Shown here one piece after another: positions 26,759 through 34,568 of a stretch of 64,000 bases of DNA; within the stretch, counting starts at the first letter, position 1; each line of letters starts with the position of its first letter. The notes under the pieces are model-generated. The model was not told the DNA's origin. It made no database searches and worked only from the letters and a program-made list of their open reading frames with translations. Source of the stretch: an uncultured Coprococcus sp. (GTDB taxonomy: Bacteria > Bacillota > Clostridia > Lachnospirales > Lachnospiraceae); the NCBI GenBank assembly GCA_947626675.1, contig CANQTC010000008.1, forward strand, positions 54,696-118,695, in the 5' to 3' direction. Made by a program: the position numbers and the translations under genes.

Positions 26759-27275
26759 CGTATCCCTCCAATTCTTTTCTTAATTTTTCAAGGCCATACC
26801 GTATTCTTGCTTTTACAGTTGTTTCCATTGCACCGGTAATTTTTGATATTTCCTTAATGGAAAGCTCATTGCAAAAACGTAAAATAATGGTTTCTCTCTG
26901 CGCTGGCGGCAAGTGGGCTAACGCTTGACTTATATCGCTTTTTATGTTTATCTCGGAAATAAAAAGTTCGTTTACGGGAATGTCCTCCGAAAGTTCTAAA
27001 TGTTCCGGATGTCTGGAGAGTAATCGGTAATAATTTTTCAAATGATTGGAAGCAATTGTAAATATCCAGCTTTTGAATGAAGCCTTTGGTTTGTATCTGG
27101 AAATACCGGACACCATTTTGATAAAGACCTCCTGTGTCAAATCTTTCGATTGATGGTATTTATTCGTATTCTTGTAGAAGTACGCAAAAACAGAACGGTA
27201 ATAGTTGTTTATCAAACGGTTCATTGAGTCCTCGTCGCCGCTCTGCACCTTTTTAATAAGCTCATTTTCGTTCAT
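26742..27275 (-). CDS. ECF-type RNA polymerase sigma-70 factor
   Basis: A 177-residue ECF sigma factor. Region 2 is present (YYRSVFAYFYKNTNKYHQSKDLTQEVFIKMVSGISRYKPKASFKSWIFTIASN), then region 4 with LPPAQRETIILRFCNELSIKEISKITGAMETTVKARIRYGLEKLRKEL. The ATG at 27275 follows a GTGGTGATTGGTGGT ribosome region; two in-frame upstream starts (27296, 27332) are possible. It heads the five-gene minus-strand unit and probably activates it in response to the ABC transporter's substrate. Confidence 0.92.
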   Translation of the reverse strand: MNENELIKKVQSGDEDSMNRLINNYYRSVFAYFYKNTNKYHQSKDLTQEVFIKMVSGISRYKPKASFKSWIFTIASNHLKNYYRLLSRHPEHLELSEDIPVNELFISEINIKSDISQALAHLPPAQRETIILRFCNELSIKEISKITGAMETTVKARIRYGLEKLRKELEGYDEKNK

Positions 27276-27462
27276 ACCACCAATCACCACCTTCATTACT
27301 CTCTCATTTACTAAAACACCGGAAACAGACAAAAAGATATATTGGCAGGGATTATTTTTTTATTTTCTTTTAACTGCCTTGAAATGCCCCATTTTTCGTC
27401 GCTTTGGGGCAAGACATATATTTCATCATTCGCCAATCTTTTCTTTAAGCGCTATCAGTATA

Positions 27463-27486
27463 ATTATATACGGACAGCCGTATAAT
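27463..27486. promoter_or_regulatory. inverted repeat between divergent -10 boxes
   Basis: TATACGG (27467-27473) / CCGTATA (27478-27484) with a 4-nt spacer. TATAAT reads leftward at 27463-27468 and rightward at 27481-27486, each overlapping one arm. An operator or the ECF sigma's own target region is possible; no convincing -35 was found for either. Confidence 0.45.
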
Positions 27487-27532
27487 AGTAAGTGGCAAAG
27501 TATGAATTATTGTTCGTGCCAATTATACGAAC

Positions 27533-27919
27533 TTGCAAAAGGGTATTCACGAAACCACAGAATATCTTGAGGTGTTCCTTAGAAATCTGCTTTTGAATGA
27601 GAAAAACGAACTCCATAATCGAAACCTGCATATAAGTGGACTTTTGAACACTGAAAAAGTAGACATTGAAAACGAAAAAGTGGACATTGAAAGTGTACTT
27701 TCCGAAAAGGGAAATGATTTTTCTGTAAAAACGACAGCTCATATTTATCGGCTTTTTGAAAAGTTTGGTTTTGATGAAGTATTTGGAAGAAGTGCTGTTA
27801 TGGAACTTCTTGAGTTGAAAGCCGCAGGCGCTTCTAAACTTCTTTCAAACTTGATACAGTCAGATATTATTAAACCCGTATCCGGTTACGGAAAAGGAAA
27901 ATATAAATTCAAAAAATAA
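27533..27919 (+). pseudogene. Fic-family protein, C-terminal remnant
   Basis: About 128 codons that resemble the C-terminal winged-helix part of Firmicute Fic proteins: QKGIHETTEYLEVFLRNLLLNEKNELHNR at the start and FGRSAVMELLELKAAGASKLLSNLI then PVSGYGKGKYKFKK at the end. The Fic core with HPFxxGNGR is absent, and no RBS precedes the TTG. It is a 5'-truncated relic and marks the right edge of the sigma/ABC island. Identification is from remembered family pattern. Confidence 0.6.
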
Positions 27920-28006
27920 GTTCCGCAGCCGGATGTCTGCGGGTGGCATAGTATATTTGCAATGCTGTTGCAAGAGAGAAATAAAAATGACAAATATGTA
28001 CTTGAA

Positions 28007-28037
28007 ATTTTAGCGCATACAAGGTATGCGCTAAAAT
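28007..28037. terminator. bidirectional terminator between Fic remnant and thiC
   Basis: Perfect 14-bp stem ATTTTAGCGCATAC (28007-28020) / GTATGCGCTAAAAT (28024-28037), 3-nt loop. Confidence 0.8.
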
Positions 28038-28058
28038 ATATTAAGCATATAGATTTAT

Positions 28059-29369
28059 TTATAAGATATCGATATATTCTCCGCTAAGAGCCTTATTCAT
28101 GCTTCTTACTGCGCAGAATTTGCCGCACATGCTGCAAGTGTCGCTATGGTCGTCTTCCGGCATCCTGCTGTCGCGAATGGCCTTTGCAGTTTCAGAATCG
28201 AGCGCACATTCAAATTGGGCATCCCAGTCCAGTTCACGTCGTGCATCAGCCATTTTATCGTCGATATCTCTTGCATGAGGAATTCCTTTTGCGATATCGG
28301 CAGCATGGGCAGCTATTTTGGATGCAATAATTCCCTGCTTTACGTCATCTACATTTGGAAGCGCCAGGTGTTCGGCAGGCGTTACATAGCAAAGAAATGC
28401 AGCTCCGTTCATGGCAGCAACAGCTCCGCCTATTGCGCTTGTAATATGGTCATAGCCGGGTGCGATATCCGTTACAAGAGGACCAAGTACATAAAATGGA
28501 GCGCCCATGCAAAGCGTCTTTTGAACCTCCATGTTTGCCGCAATCTGATTAAGCGGGACATGTCCCGGACCTTCAACCATGACCTGAACATTGTGCGCCC
28601 ATGCGCGTTTTGTAAGCTCTCCTAAACGAACCAGTTCCTCTATCTGACATACATCAGTAGCATCAGCCAGACAGCCCGGTCTGCATGCATCACCAAGAGA
28701 TACCGTTACATCATATTCCTCGCAGATATCAAGTATTTCATCAAAATATTCATAGAACGGATTTTCGTTTCCGGTCATGCTCATCCAGGCAAATACAAGA
28801 CTTCCGCCGCGACTGACAATATTCATTTTCCGTTTGTGTTTTTTTATCTGTTCAATCGTTTTTCGGGTGATACCGCAATGAAGCGTAACGAAATCAACGC
28901 CGTCTTCTGCATGAAGACGAACCACATCGATAAAGTCTTTGGCAGTAAGGGTAGCAAGGTCACGCTGGTAATGAATGACACTGTCATAGATTGGTACCGT
29001 ACCAATCATGGCAGGACATTCGCTTGTGAGTTTCTTACGAAACGGCTGTGTATTTCCATGACTGGATAAATCCATGATAGCCTCCGCGCCAAGCGCTACG
29101 GCACTCATGACCTTCTGCATCTCGATATTATAGTCTTTGCAATCTCTTGATACGCCGAGGTTTACGTTTATTTTTGTCCTCAGCATACTTCCTATTCCTT
29201 CAGGATTTATACAGGTATGCTTTTTGTTCGCACATATTGCAACCTTTCCTTCCGCAACAAGCTTCATTAGCGCCTCTGCTGCCATATGTTCCTTTTGGGC
29301 AACCACTTCCATTTCGGGAGTGATGATTCCTTTTCTGGCTGCATCCATCTGTGTTGTATAATTTCTCAT
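28059..29369 (-). CDS. thiC: phosphomethylpyrimidine synthase
   Basis: A 436-residue ThiC, the radical-SAM enzyme that turns aminoimidazole ribotide into hydroxymethylpyrimidine phosphate for thiamine. Landmarks include [11 protein letters not shown], the substrate-site [13 protein letters not shown] and the C-terminal cluster motif CSMCGKFC. The three cysteines are spaced C-x2-C-x3-C, one residue tighter than the C-x2-C-x4-C of E. coli ThiC. Length and the missing N-terminal domain match the short clostridial form. RBS TTGGAGG precedes the ATG. It is monocistronic; no other thiamine gene is in the window. Confidence 0.96.
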   Translation of the reverse strand: MRNYTTQMDAARKGIITPEMEVVAQKEHMAAEALMKLVAEGKVAICANKKHTCINPEGIGSMLRTKINVNLGVSRDCKDYNIEMQKVMSAVALGAEAIMDLSSHGNTQPFRKKLTSECPAMIGTVPIYDSVIHYQRDLATLTAKDFIDVVRLHAEDGVDFVTLHCGITRKTIEQIKKHKRKMNIVSRGGSLVFAWMSMTGNENPFYEYFDEILDICEEYDVTVSLGDACRPGCLADATDVCQIEELVRLGELTKRAWAHNVQVMVEGPGHVPLNQIAANMEVQKTLCMGAPFYVLGPLVTDIAPGYDHITSAIGGAVAAMNGAAFLCYVTPAEHLALPNVDDVKQGIIASKIAAHAADIAKGIPHARDIDDKMADARRELDWDAQFECALDSETAKAIRDSRMPEDDHSDTCSMCGKFCAVRSMNKALSGEYIDIL

Positions 29370-29456
29370 TTACAGTTACCTCCAATTTGATTTCAGCAAA
29401 TGCATCGTTTTATTTCCGGCATTGCGACAACATCGGTGTTATTGATACTTCCAATT

Positions 29457-29485
29457 ATTATATAGCGTCAGGAAATAAACTTCAA
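29457..29485 (-). promoter_or_regulatory. sigma-A promoter of thiC
   Basis: On the minus strand TTGAAG (29480-29485), 17-bp spacer, TATAAT (29457-29462). It leaves a leader of only about 80 nt, in which no TPP riboswitch motif is seen. Confidence 0.7.
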
Positions 29486-29600
29486 CAGAAAGGTATTTTT
29501 AATAAGTGTTTAGTTGATACTATAAAAAGCTTATGATAGAATGATTGTCGAAAAACAAAGAAAACGAGTATTTTAAGAAATACTGCAATGAAGAAAGAAG

Positions 29601-29620
29601 GTTATGAACAGTTATGAACA
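29601..29620 (+). repeat. 10-bp tandem duplication over a start codon
   Basis: GTTATGAACA occurs twice back to back (29601-29610 and 29611-29620), producing two ATGs in different frames; only the second (29614) opens the YdcF-like gene. Confidence 0.85.
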
Positions 29621-30396
29621 GGTCAGTCAGAGCATTGATATTTCGTATTATATTCATCATGCTGGGCATCGTTGGCATATTTTTTTATATTCTTCCTGTT
29701 GCCTTACATGGGCAGGTCAATGAAGGAACGATTGCAGGCGTGATTTTATTTTCACTATTTCTGATTTATGGAATTTTGAAACCATATGTAGATAAATTGG
29801 TAAAAAAGATATGGAAAAAAACGGTTGGTAAGGTCGTATTATCATTTATTATGCTGTGTACAGCGGCAGGAATGATATTAGTAGGGATAATGACGTATCT
29901 TATGATATCGGCAGCCGTTACAAGACCTGACAGCAATACTACAGTTGTTGTGCTGGGCTGTAAGGTGACGCCAAGCGGAAAGCCGAGTCTGATGCTTCGT
30001 GAAAGGCTGGATGCAGCGTATGACTATTTGGAAAAAAATCCTGATACAGCCTGTATTGTATGCGGCGGCCAGGGGGCAGATGAAGTGATGTCTGAGGCGC
30101 AGTGCATGTATAATTATCTTGTGGAAAAGGGGATTGAACCGGATAGAATATATATGGAAGACCAATCCACCTCTACAAGAGAAAATATAAAATTCGCAGA
30201 GCAGATTATAAAGGAGAATAAGCTTCCCGAAACGATAGCCATCGTCACAAATGAGTTCCATGAGTATAGGGCGCATAAAGTGGCAGAAAAGCTTGATTTG
30301 AAAAGCTGCTCTGTAGCAGGAAAAACAGCATGGTATCTGCTGCCGACCTATTATACAAGAGAATTATTTGGTATATTGTATGAATGGCTGCTTTAA
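29614..30396 (+). CDS. YdcF/SanA-like DUF218 membrane protein
   Basis: A 260-residue protein with three N-terminal helices (residues about 8-33, 40-57, 73-98) and a DUF218/YdcF domain: VVLGCKVTPSGKPSLMLRERLDAA, then CIVCGGQGADEVMSEAQ, YMEDQSTSTREN and VTNEFHEYRA. Related proteins (SanA, ElyC) act in envelope maintenance and vancomycin tolerance. GAAGAAAGAAGG lies 13 nt before the in-frame ATG, with an out-of-frame ATG between, so initiation may be weak. Confidence 0.87.
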   Translation: MNRSVRALIFRIIFIMLGIVGIFFYILPVALHGQVNEGTIAGVILFSLFLIYGILKPYVDKLVKKIWKKTVGKVVLSFIMLCTAAGMILVGIMTYLMISAAVTRPDSNTTVVVLGCKVTPSGKPSLMLRERLDAAYDYLEKNPDTACIVCGGQGADEVMSEAQCMYNYLVEKGIEPDRIYMEDQSTSTRENIKFAEQIIKENKLPETIAIVTNEFHEYRAHKVAEKLDLKSCSVAGKTAWYLLPTYYTRELFGILYEWLL

Positions 30397-30448
30397 TATA
30401 TCGTCATATAATTACTTATTAGAATAATAACAGAGAGGAAGAACAAAG

Positions 30449-31087
30449 ATGGAACAATTCAGAAATATGAGAAATGATATGCTGGCCCAAAAGGTTATAA
30501 AGGGGCTTGCATCAAGAAATATAGAAGGCTTTTATGTACAGACGAAAGAGGAAGCAAAAAATCTGGCATTAAGTCTTATTCCAGAGGGCAGCTCAGTGGG
30601 CTGGGGCGGTTCTATGAGCGCTTCCGGCATCGGCTTGATAGATGCTGTGACAGAAGGAAATTATAGAGAGATAAACAGGGATAAGGCGCAGACCGCTGAT
30701 GAAAAGAACAGGCTTTCAAGGGAGATGTTTTTTGCCGATTACTTTATTACAGGCTGTAATGCCATGACAGAAGACGGAATTATGGTAAATATAGACGGAA
30801 ACGGGAATCGCGTGGCGGCAATTGTATTTGGTCCTGCGCATGTCATTGTTATATGTGGTATGAATAAAATTGTAAAAGATGAAGCAGCTGCCTTAAGTCG
30901 TGCCAGAAATGAAGCAGCGCCTATTAATGCGCAGCGTTTTGGTCTTGATACGCCATGCAGCAAAACAGGTTCATGCGCAGATTGTAAAATGCCTGACACG
31001 ATATGCTGTCAGTTTTTAACAACAAGGTACAGTAAGCATAAGGGCAGAATGAAAGTAATTATTGTAAATGAAGATTTGGGATTTTAA
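30449..31087 (+). CDS. LUD-domain protein (lactate-utilisation LutC-like)
   Basis: A 212-residue LUD (DUF162) protein. Visible are SSVGWGGSMSASGIGLIDAV, the GCNAMTEDGIMVNIDGNGNRVAAIVFGP strand region, and a C-terminal cysteine-rich stretch (CSKTGSCADCKMPDTICC) that could bind metal or an Fe-S cluster. LutC acts with LutA and LutB in lactate oxidation, but those genes are absent here, so this is the stand-alone type of unknown role. RBS AGAGAGGAAG. Confidence 0.88.
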   Translation: MEQFRNMRNDMLAQKVIKGLASRNIEGFYVQTKEEAKNLALSLIPEGSSVGWGGSMSASGIGLIDAVTEGNYREINRDKAQTADEKNRLSREMFFADYFITGCNAMTEDGIMVNIDGNGNRVAAIVFGPAHVIVICGMNKIVKDEAAALSRARNEAAPINAQRFGLDTPCSKTGSCADCKMPDTICCQFLTTRYSKHKGRMKVIIVNEDLGF

Positions 31088-31247
31088 GGAAAGTGATGAA
31101 AGCAAATACTGTTAAATGATAAAAAAACATTTATATTTGCAGGAAAGTTTCTGTATAGATGCTTTCACGAATGAAAATAATAGTATATAATAAGCAGTAT
31201 CAAGTCGTAGTTGACTGACATAATAACAAATACATATGGAGGGCTAT

Positions 31248-31976
31248 ATGCTTGAGTTAAAGAATATTTCGTATGTCGTTTCAGAAAATGGCAGCGAAAA
31301 AGAGATACTAAAGGATATTAATTTAGAAATAGATGAACATTTTGTTGCCATAACAGGGCCAAATGGCGGTGGAAAATCCACCCTTGCCAAGATTATTGCA
31401 GGAATTATAAGACCTACAAGCGGACAGATTCTATTAGATGGCGAAGATGTAACGGAATGCAGCATAACAGAGCGGGCGAATAAAGGAATCAGTTTTGCAT
31501 TTCAACAGCCTGTTCACTTCAAGGGATTGACTGTGAAAGATTTGATTTCCATAGCAGCAGGCAAACCGATGAAAGTAGGAGAGGTATGTGATATCCTTTC
31601 AGAGGTAGGGCTTTGCGCCAGAGATTATGTAAACAGAGAGGTGAATGGCAGTTTGTCGGGCGGAGAACTGAAACGTATCGAGATTGCCATGATTATCGCC
31701 AGAGCTACAAAGTTGTCGCTGTTCGATGAGCCGGAGGCAGGAATTGATTTATGGAGTTTTAACAGTCTGATTCAGGTATTTGAGAAGCTTCGTGATGATG
31801 TGCATGGCTCGATATTAATTATATCCCATCAGGAGCGCATCCTGAATATTGCGGATAAGATTGTGGTGATTGCCAACGGACATATTGATACAGTGGGAAC
31901 GAAAGCGGAAGTTATGCCGAAATTGCTGAACACCTCCGCCGAATGTGAAGTTTTAAAAAAGAAGCAGAGAGGATAG
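31248..31976 (+). CDS. sufC: SufC-like ATPase of a minimal SUF (SMS-type) Fe-S assembly system
   Basis: A 242-residue ABC-type soluble ATPase. Walker A GPNGGGKST, the Q-loop SFAFQQPVHF, signature SGGELKRIEIAMI and Walker B LFDEPEAGIDLWS are intact. The DEPEAGID variant and the tight coupling to a SufB-like gene identify SufC rather than a transporter ATPase. GGAGG upstream supports ATG 31248; an in-frame ATG at 31236 overlaps the ribosome site. It is separated from its partner by 3 bp. Confidence 0.9.
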   Translation: MLELKNISYVVSENGSEKEILKDINLEIDEHFVAITGPNGGGKSTLAKIIAGIIRPTSGQILLDGEDVTECSITERANKGISFAFQQPVHFKGLTVKDLISIAAGKPMKVGEVCDILSEVGLCARDYVNREVNGSLSGGELKRIEIAMIIARATKLSLFDEPEAGIDLWSFNSLIQVFEKLRDDVHGSILIISHQERILNIADKIVVIANGHIDTVGTKAEVMPKLLNTSAECEVLKKKQRG

Positions 31977-31979
31977 AAA

Positions 31980-32897
31980 ATGGACGCAATTCAGAAAAGT
32001 TTATTACAACAGGTTGCAGGCCTTCATGAAGTTCCGGAAGGAGCATATAATATTCGTGCCAATGGGGAGATGGACAGCCGTAATACAACTGCGAATATCG
32101 ATATTGTTACAAAAGAAGATAAGGCCGGAATCGACATTATCATAAAGCCCGGAACGAAAAATGAGAGTGTACATATTCCGGTACTGTTAAGTAAGAGTGG
32201 ATTACAGGAAGTTGTATATAATGATTTTTATATCGGAGAAGATGCTGACGTAGTTATTATAGCAGGCTGTGGTATTCATAATTGTGGTGTGGATACATCA
32301 AAACATGACGGCGTACACAGCTTTTTTGTAGGGAAAAATGCAAAAGTGAAATATATCGAAAGACATTACGGTGAGGGCGATGGTTCCGGTGAGAATGTTA
32401 TGAATCCGGAGACCATTGTTCATTTAGATGAAGGCGCATCTATGGAGATGGAGACAACGCAAATTAAAGGGATTGACTCAACAAACCGTATTACAAAAGC
32501 AGATTTAAAGGATGGCGCTTCCCTTGAAATTCGGGAAAAGATTATGACGCATGGAAAGCAATATGCGAGGACTGATTTTTCAGTTGATTTGAACGGCAAA
32601 GACTGCAGTGCCAATGTGGTATCAAGGTCAGTGGCAAAAAATCAGTCAAGACAGGAATTTTTCTCTGTTATAAATGGAAATAATGAGTGCAAAGGTCATA
32701 GTGAATGTGACGCGATTATTATGGATGATGCCAGCGTATCAGCCAGTCCGCAGCTTACGGCAAATAATATAGACGCAAGTCTGATTCATGAGGCTGCCAT
32801 CGGCAAGATTGCCGGTGAACAGTTGATTAAGCTTATGACGCTTGGACTTACCGAAGCCGAGGCTGAAGAACAGATTATAAATGGATTTTTGAAATAG
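31980..32897 (+). CDS. sufB: SufB/SufD-like scaffold protein of a minimal SUF (SMS-type) system
   Basis: A 305-residue protein with the SufBD beta-helix core (VVIIAGCGIHNCGVD, VHLDEGASMEMETTQIKG, YARTDFSVDLNGKD) and the conserved C-terminal segment CKGHSECDAIIMDDASVSASPQLTANNIDASLIHEAAIG, with the catalytic-type Cys and His. It is much shorter than SufB (about 470) and single, so one protein must play both SufB and SufD. No cysteine desulfurase or SufU is adjacent. A strong terminator follows. Confidence 0.9.
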   Translation: MDAIQKSLLQQVAGLHEVPEGAYNIRANGEMDSRNTTANIDIVTKEDKAGIDIIIKPGTKNESVHIPVLLSKSGLQEVVYNDFYIGEDADVVIIAGCGIHNCGVDTSKHDGVHSFFVGKNAKVKYIERHYGEGDGSGENVMNPETIVHLDEGASMEMETTQIKGIDSTNRITKADLKDGASLEIREKIMTHGKQYARTDFSVDLNGKDCSANVVSRSVAKNQSRQEFFSVINGNNECKGHSECDAIIMDDASVSASPQLTANNIDASLIHEAAIGKIAGEQLIKLMTLGLTEAEAEEQIINGFLK

Positions 32898-32916
32898 AAT
32901 ATTGAAACTGTTTTAC

Positions 32917-32964
32917 AAAGCATATGTTGTTTTATAAATGAAGACAACATATGCTTTCTTTTTG
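32917..32964 (+). terminator. intrinsic terminator of sufCB
   Basis: Perfect 14-bp stem AAAGCATATGTTGT (32917-32930) / ACAACATATGCTTT (32944-32957), then CTTTTT. Confidence 0.85.
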
Positions 32965-33052
32965 CAGTTCACATTGTTTTCAGAATTTCCTCACAGTTTA
33001 TATGTAAATATAAAGTAAATTCTTAACATAAATAAATGATTGGAGGAAGTCG

Positions 33053-33778
33053 ATGAATACACATGACAGCATATTTCAGAGAAGAGAGTGTAAATATTTT
33101 CTGAAACCGCAGCAATATGAGCAGTTGATGGCGTTAATTGACAAATATATGGCATTAGATGCTTATGGTGATACCCTTGTATGCAGCTGCTATTATGATA
33201 CACCCGATTACAGGCTCATAAGAAGAAGTATGGAAAAGGAGATATATAAAGAAAAGTTGAGGCTTAGAAGTTATGGTGTACCTGAGAAAAACGGAAAAGT
33301 ATATCTTGAGCTGAAGAAAAAGTATCAGGGAGTTGTATATAAGAGGCGTGAGCCAATGCTGATAAAAGACGCACTGTGCTTTTTGGAAGGTAGAACGGAG
33401 GGTTTGTTATCTTCCCAGATTCTTAAGGAGATTGCGTGGGCGATAAATTATTATGGTGTGCTTAGGCCATCTATGTACATATCTTATATGCGAAATGCCT
33501 TTTATGTAAAACCTGAACGGATGATGTCACTGACTGAACGGGAATTCAGGGTAACTTTTGACAGTGATATCGTCTGGAGGACTGATAATGTTAATCTTAT
33601 GTCAGGAAGTTACGGAGACAAATTACTTCCGGAGGGGTGCAAAATCATGGAAGTAAAGTCTATCTATGCGATGCCGATATGGTTTTCGGATATTTTAAAT
33701 GAATTGGGGATATATTCCTGTTCATTTTCAAAATATGGAAATGCATATGCATCGATGATAAATAATATGACAGCTTAG
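33053..33778 (+). CDS. VTC-domain (polyphosphate polymerase-like) protein
   Basis: A 241-residue VTC domain with the tunnel's basic residues: RRECKYFLKPQQ near the start, YYDTPDYRLIRRSMEKEIYKEKLRLRSYG, YLELKKKYQGVVYKRR and the metal-site glutamate in MEVKSIYAMPIWF. Eukaryotic VTC4 makes polyphosphate from ATP; bacterial stand-alone VTC proteins are assumed to have a related activity. No SPX domain or membrane segment. It is followed 50 bp later by DUF4956 and then a lipoprotein, a recurrent trio. RBS TTGGAGGAAG. Confidence 0.88.
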   Translation: MNTHDSIFQRRECKYFLKPQQYEQLMALIDKYMALDAYGDTLVCSCYYDTPDYRLIRRSMEKEIYKEKLRLRSYGVPEKNGKVYLELKKKYQGVVYKRREPMLIKDALCFLEGRTEGLLSSQILKEIAWAINYYGVLRPSMYISYMRNAFYVKPERMMSLTEREFRVTFDSDIVWRTDNVNLMSGSYGDKLLPEGCKIMEVKSIYAMPIWFSDILNELGIYSCSFSKYGNAYASMINNMTA

Positions 33779-33828
33779 AAACAAACTGATGATTGAAAAT
33801 CATTGCAGAGATTAGAAAGGATGATAGT

Positions 33829-34518
33829 ATGGATAAAATTATGGAAACAATTCTGAATACGGAGCCGGGAAATATACAATTTGGAAGCTTCATATTATGT
33901 ACGGGCATATCCATAGCGTTAGGGATATTCATTGCCGGGATTTATATGTTAAAAAACAGGTATACAAAAAGCTTTGTCGTTACCCTGGCGCTTATTCCTG
34001 CTATGGTGCAGATTATTATAATGATGGTAAACGGAAGTATAGGTGCAGGAATAGCAGTTATGGGGACATTTTCGCTTATACGGTTTCGGTCAGCACCGGG
34101 AACGGCACGGGAGATAGGGAATATATTTCTTGCCATGACCGTTGGTATCGCAATGGGAATGGGGTATGCCGGTGTTGCAGTGATTACGGCAATTATTGTA
34201 GGAATAGCAGAACTGATTCTACAGTTGTCAGTATTTGGAGAATATAAAAGGAGAGAGATGCTCCTTCGTATAACGATTCCTGAGAGTTTAAACGGTGGAA
34301 ATGTATTTGATGAAATCTTTGAAAAGTATACAAATAAATCAGAACTGATTCAGATGAAGACAACGAATATGGGAAGCCTGTTCAGACTTGAATACCGTAT
34401 AGAAATGAAACAGCAAGAGGACTTAACAGAAATGATAAATGAATTACGCTGCAGAAATGGCAATCTTGAGATTGTATGCAGCAGTGAAGTGTCGCAGCCT
34501 GAAATACAGGGACTTTAA
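33829..34518 (+). CDS. DUF4956 membrane protein
   Basis: A 229-residue DUF4956 protein: helices at about 18-40, 50-65, 75-90 and 100-140, with the conserved cytoplasmic loop GTFSLIRFRSAPGTAREIGNIFLAM, then an approximately 80-residue C-terminal cytoplasmic domain. AAAGGATGATAGT precedes ATG 33829; an in-frame TTG at 33793 has no ribosome site. Members accompany VTC-domain proteins; they may form the membrane channel or anchor for polymer synthesis (inference). Confidence 0.88.
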   Translation: MDKIMETILNTEPGNIQFGSFILCTGISIALGIFIAGIYMLKNRYTKSFVVTLALIPAMVQIIIMMVNGSIGAGIAVMGTFSLIRFRSAPGTAREIGNIFLAMTVGIAMGMGYAGVAVITAIIVGIAELILQLSVFGEYKRREMLLRITIPESLNGGNVFDEIFEKYTNKSELIQMKTTNMGSLFRLEYRIEMKQQEDLTEMINELRCRNGNLEIVCSSEVSQPEIQGL

Positions 34519-34568
34519 GCTTGTTTTACAAATTGCCTGATATCAGGATGATTGGAGTGGTGATTGAT

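Noticed and set aside
22854..27932. Transposon or integrative element with recognisable ends
   Set aside because: No transposase, integrase, terminal inverted repeats or target duplication could be found; only the truncated flanking genes suggest insertion.
29370..29560. TPP riboswitch upstream of thiC
   Set aside because: Expected from family habit, but the conserved core motifs are not present and the leader is too short after the promoter.
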